From: Symbiobacteriaceae bacterium
Lineage (GTDB): Bacteria; Bacillota; JAAYKD01; WRDA01
Length of the DNA stretch: 6,888 bases
Direction: 5' to 3'
NCBI GenBank assembly: GCA_009779515.1
Contig: WREE01000108.1
Coordinates: forward strand, 1-6,888
The notes below the pieces were generated by a model that worked only from the letters and a program-made list of their open reading frames with translations, was not told the DNA's origin and did not search any database. The position numbers and the translations under genes were made by a program. This document shows, piece by piece, positions 5,748 to 6,888 of the stretch; the stretch's first letter is position 1; every line of letters begins with the position of its first letter.

Positions 5748-6620
5748 ATGAGTAACGCAGGATTTAAGCAAGCTATTTGGTATCTATTACCGGCTTTGGT
5801 GGTCATGGCAGTTTTTACCTATTACCCTTTAGGGAATGCTATCGTGCAAAGCTTTAACCGTAACCGTTCCCCAGACAACTACGAACTCTCCCTTAAAACT
5901 TACGAATATCTCATAAACGATCGTGACTTTAAAGTGGCTTTACGCAACACCTTTTTATATACAGCTGTGGTTACGCCAGTGTCCATTGCTATATCTATTC
6001 TTATTGCCAGTATGCTGGTCTCTATTCAACGGTTGCGCACCTTTTTTCAAACTATCTTTTTTATTCCTTATGTTACTTCGGCGGTAGCTGTAGCTTTTAC
6101 CTGGGCTTTTCTTTTTAACACCGATCGGGGGTTAGTGAATCTCTTTTTAGGCAACTTGTTTCATCTGCCTAAGATACGTTGGCTTACCGATCCCAATGTT
6201 GCCAACTACACAGTGATAATTTTTGGAATTTGGCGCAGCTTGGCCTTCAATATTCTTATACTCACCACCGGCATGCTCTCAGTCGATCCGCAATATTATA
6301 AAGCTGCCCAGGTTGATGGTGCTTCGGCAACCACCGCTTTTGTCCGCATAACTTTACCTCTTATCTCTCCGGTAATTGCCTACCTGTTCACTATTGGCAT
6401 GATCAACGCCTTTAAAGTCTTTAATGAGGTCTATACCCTTATTGGCAACCTCTCCCGTTCGGTTAGCGCTCATACCTTGGTGGTTTATATTTTTGATGCT
6501 GTCTGGCGAGCCCGAGATTATTCCCTAGCTTCGGCAGCCTCGGTCGTTTTGCTATTGGTGGTTCTGGTCCTCACCGCCTTTTCGCGCTGGGTCTCCTCCA
6601 AGACCAACTTTTACGGTTAA
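5748..6620 (+). CDS. ABC sugar-type permease, UgpA/MalF family
   Basis: This inner-membrane subunit of a CUT1-type importer pairs with the permease that follows to form the translocation channel. The 290-residue product has about six hydrophobic helices (near 10-33, 68-92, 102-124, 153-175, 206-228 and 258-280). Its cytoplasmic EAA loop, KAAQVDGASATTAFVRITLPLISP (185-208), docks on the ATPase. The usual glutamate of EAA is lysine here, while the key glycine (191) and LP are kept. It lacks the large periplasmic insertion of E. coli MalF, so it is closer to UgpA-like permeases. ATG at 5748 has GAGG 9 bases upstream, inside the end of the ATPase gene. The C-terminus ends in the short NFYG tail often seen in this family. 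Substrate is not determinable. Confidence 0.94.
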   Translation: MSNAGFKQAIWYLLPALVVMAVFTYYPLGNAIVQSFNRNRSPDNYELSLKTYEYLINDRDFKVALRNTFLYTAVVTPVSIAISILIASMLVSIQRLRTFFQTIFFIPYVTSAVAVAFTWAFLFNTDRGLVNLFLGNLFHLPKIRWLTDPNVANYTVIIFGIWRSLAFNILILTTGMLSVDPQYYKAAQVDGASATTAFVRITLPLISPVIAYLFTIGMINAFKVFNEVYTLIGNLSRSVSAHTLVVYIFDAVWRARDYSLASAASVVLLLVVLVLTAFSRWVSSKTNFYG

Positions 6621-6626
6621 GGGGGT
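6619..6626 (+). promoter_or_regulatory. Ribosome binding site of the second permease
   Basis: AAGGGGGT, beginning in the stop codon of the first permease, lies 7 bases before the ATG at 6634 and selects it over a later in-frame ATG at 6649. It departs from the AGGAGGT consensus by one G-for-A change, so it should still bind 16S rRNA. Confidence 0.6.
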
Positions 6627-6633
6627 AGACAAG

Positions 6634-6888
6634 ATGAAAAATAAAGTTATGAACAATCTGGGGGTTACCCTACGCTACGCCATACTCTCAGTTTTTGCCC
6701 TGATCACCCTCTTTCCTTTTTACTGGATGTTTGTCACTGCCTTAGCCGATGCCAACCGGGTGATACGCTGGCCACCTGCCCTATGGCCGCAGAGTTGGAA
6801 CTGGCAAAACTTTCGTACCGTACTCAGCATGGCACCCTTCGATCTATATTTTCGTAATACCTTGTGGGTGGTCTTACTGGATCTCACC
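6634..6888 (+). CDS. ABC sugar-type permease, UgpE/MalG family, 3' end cut off
   Basis: The frame runs open from ATG 6634 to the window end, giving 85 residues of the second channel subunit of the importer. The visible part has a short basic N-terminus, a first membrane helix (about 11-36) ending in LFPFYWMFVTAL, then RVIRWPPALWPQSWNWQNF (44-60). This proline/tryptophan-rich stretch before the second helix is a hallmark of the UgpE/MalG type (usual form PPxxxPxxxTLxNF). FRNTLWVV (73-80) then opens the next membrane helix. The EAA loop should lie beyond the window. It starts 13 bases after the first permease, completing an ATPase-permease-permease cassette. A full-length protein of about 270-280 residues would be expected. 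Confidence 0.92.
   Translation, partial: MKNKVMNNLGVTLRYAILSVFALITLFPFYWMFVTALADANRVIRWPPALWPQSWNWQNFRTVLSMAPFDLYFRNTLWVVLLDLT

Overview
The window looks like chromosomal DNA from a Gram-positive-type bacterium, most likely a member of the Bacillota (Firmicutes), at roughly 50% GC. The main reason is the gene order tilS-hpt-ftsH, which is characteristic of that phylum. Strong Shine-Dalgarno sequences, use of GTG and TTG starts, and an FchA-like cyclohydrolase of the kind common in clostridia and relatives also fit. The genus cannot be named from the sequence. All genes lie on the plus strand and coding density is high.

Region 1 (1-3734) is a housekeeping block. It starts inside tilS (tRNA-Ile lysidine synthetase, 5' end cut off by the window), whose stop codon overlaps the Shine-Dalgarno sequence of hpt (hypoxanthine phosphoribosyltransferase). 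A 64-base gap follows, holding a near-consensus extended -10 vegetative promoter (TTGCCA, 17 bp, TATAAT with an upstream TG). Then comes ftsH, a complete membrane AAA+ zinc protease starting at GTG. ftsH is closed by a perfect 13-bp inverted repeat that may act as a terminator, although its U tract is poor.

Region 2 (3735-3992) is a 258-base non-coding stretch. It contains the terminator-like hairpin, a two-unit 16-bp tandem repeat, a strong Shine-Dalgarno followed by a seven-codon GTG..TAG mini-frame, and a two-part stem-loop ending 7 bases before the next gene's TTG start. It is the only part of the window whose structure ordinary genes do not explain. It could be a cis-regulatory leader or the decayed end of a mobile element. 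I could not match it to a known riboswitch.

Region 3 (3993-6888) is a tightly packed operon. It holds a cyclodeaminase/methenyl-THF cyclohydrolase-family protein, a MalK/UgpC-type ABC ATPase, a UgpA/MalF-type permease, and the start of a UgpE/MalG-type permease that runs off the window. Gaps between the genes are 3, 3 and 13 bases. A one-carbon/folate enzyme is therefore probably co-transcribed with a carbohydrate-type importer whose substrate-binding protein is not in view.

No CRISPR array, intact insertion sequence, prophage gene, rRNA or tRNA was seen. I did not find convincing evidence of a new multi-gene system. The best leads are the folate-enzyme/ABC-importer operon and the structured leader in front of it.
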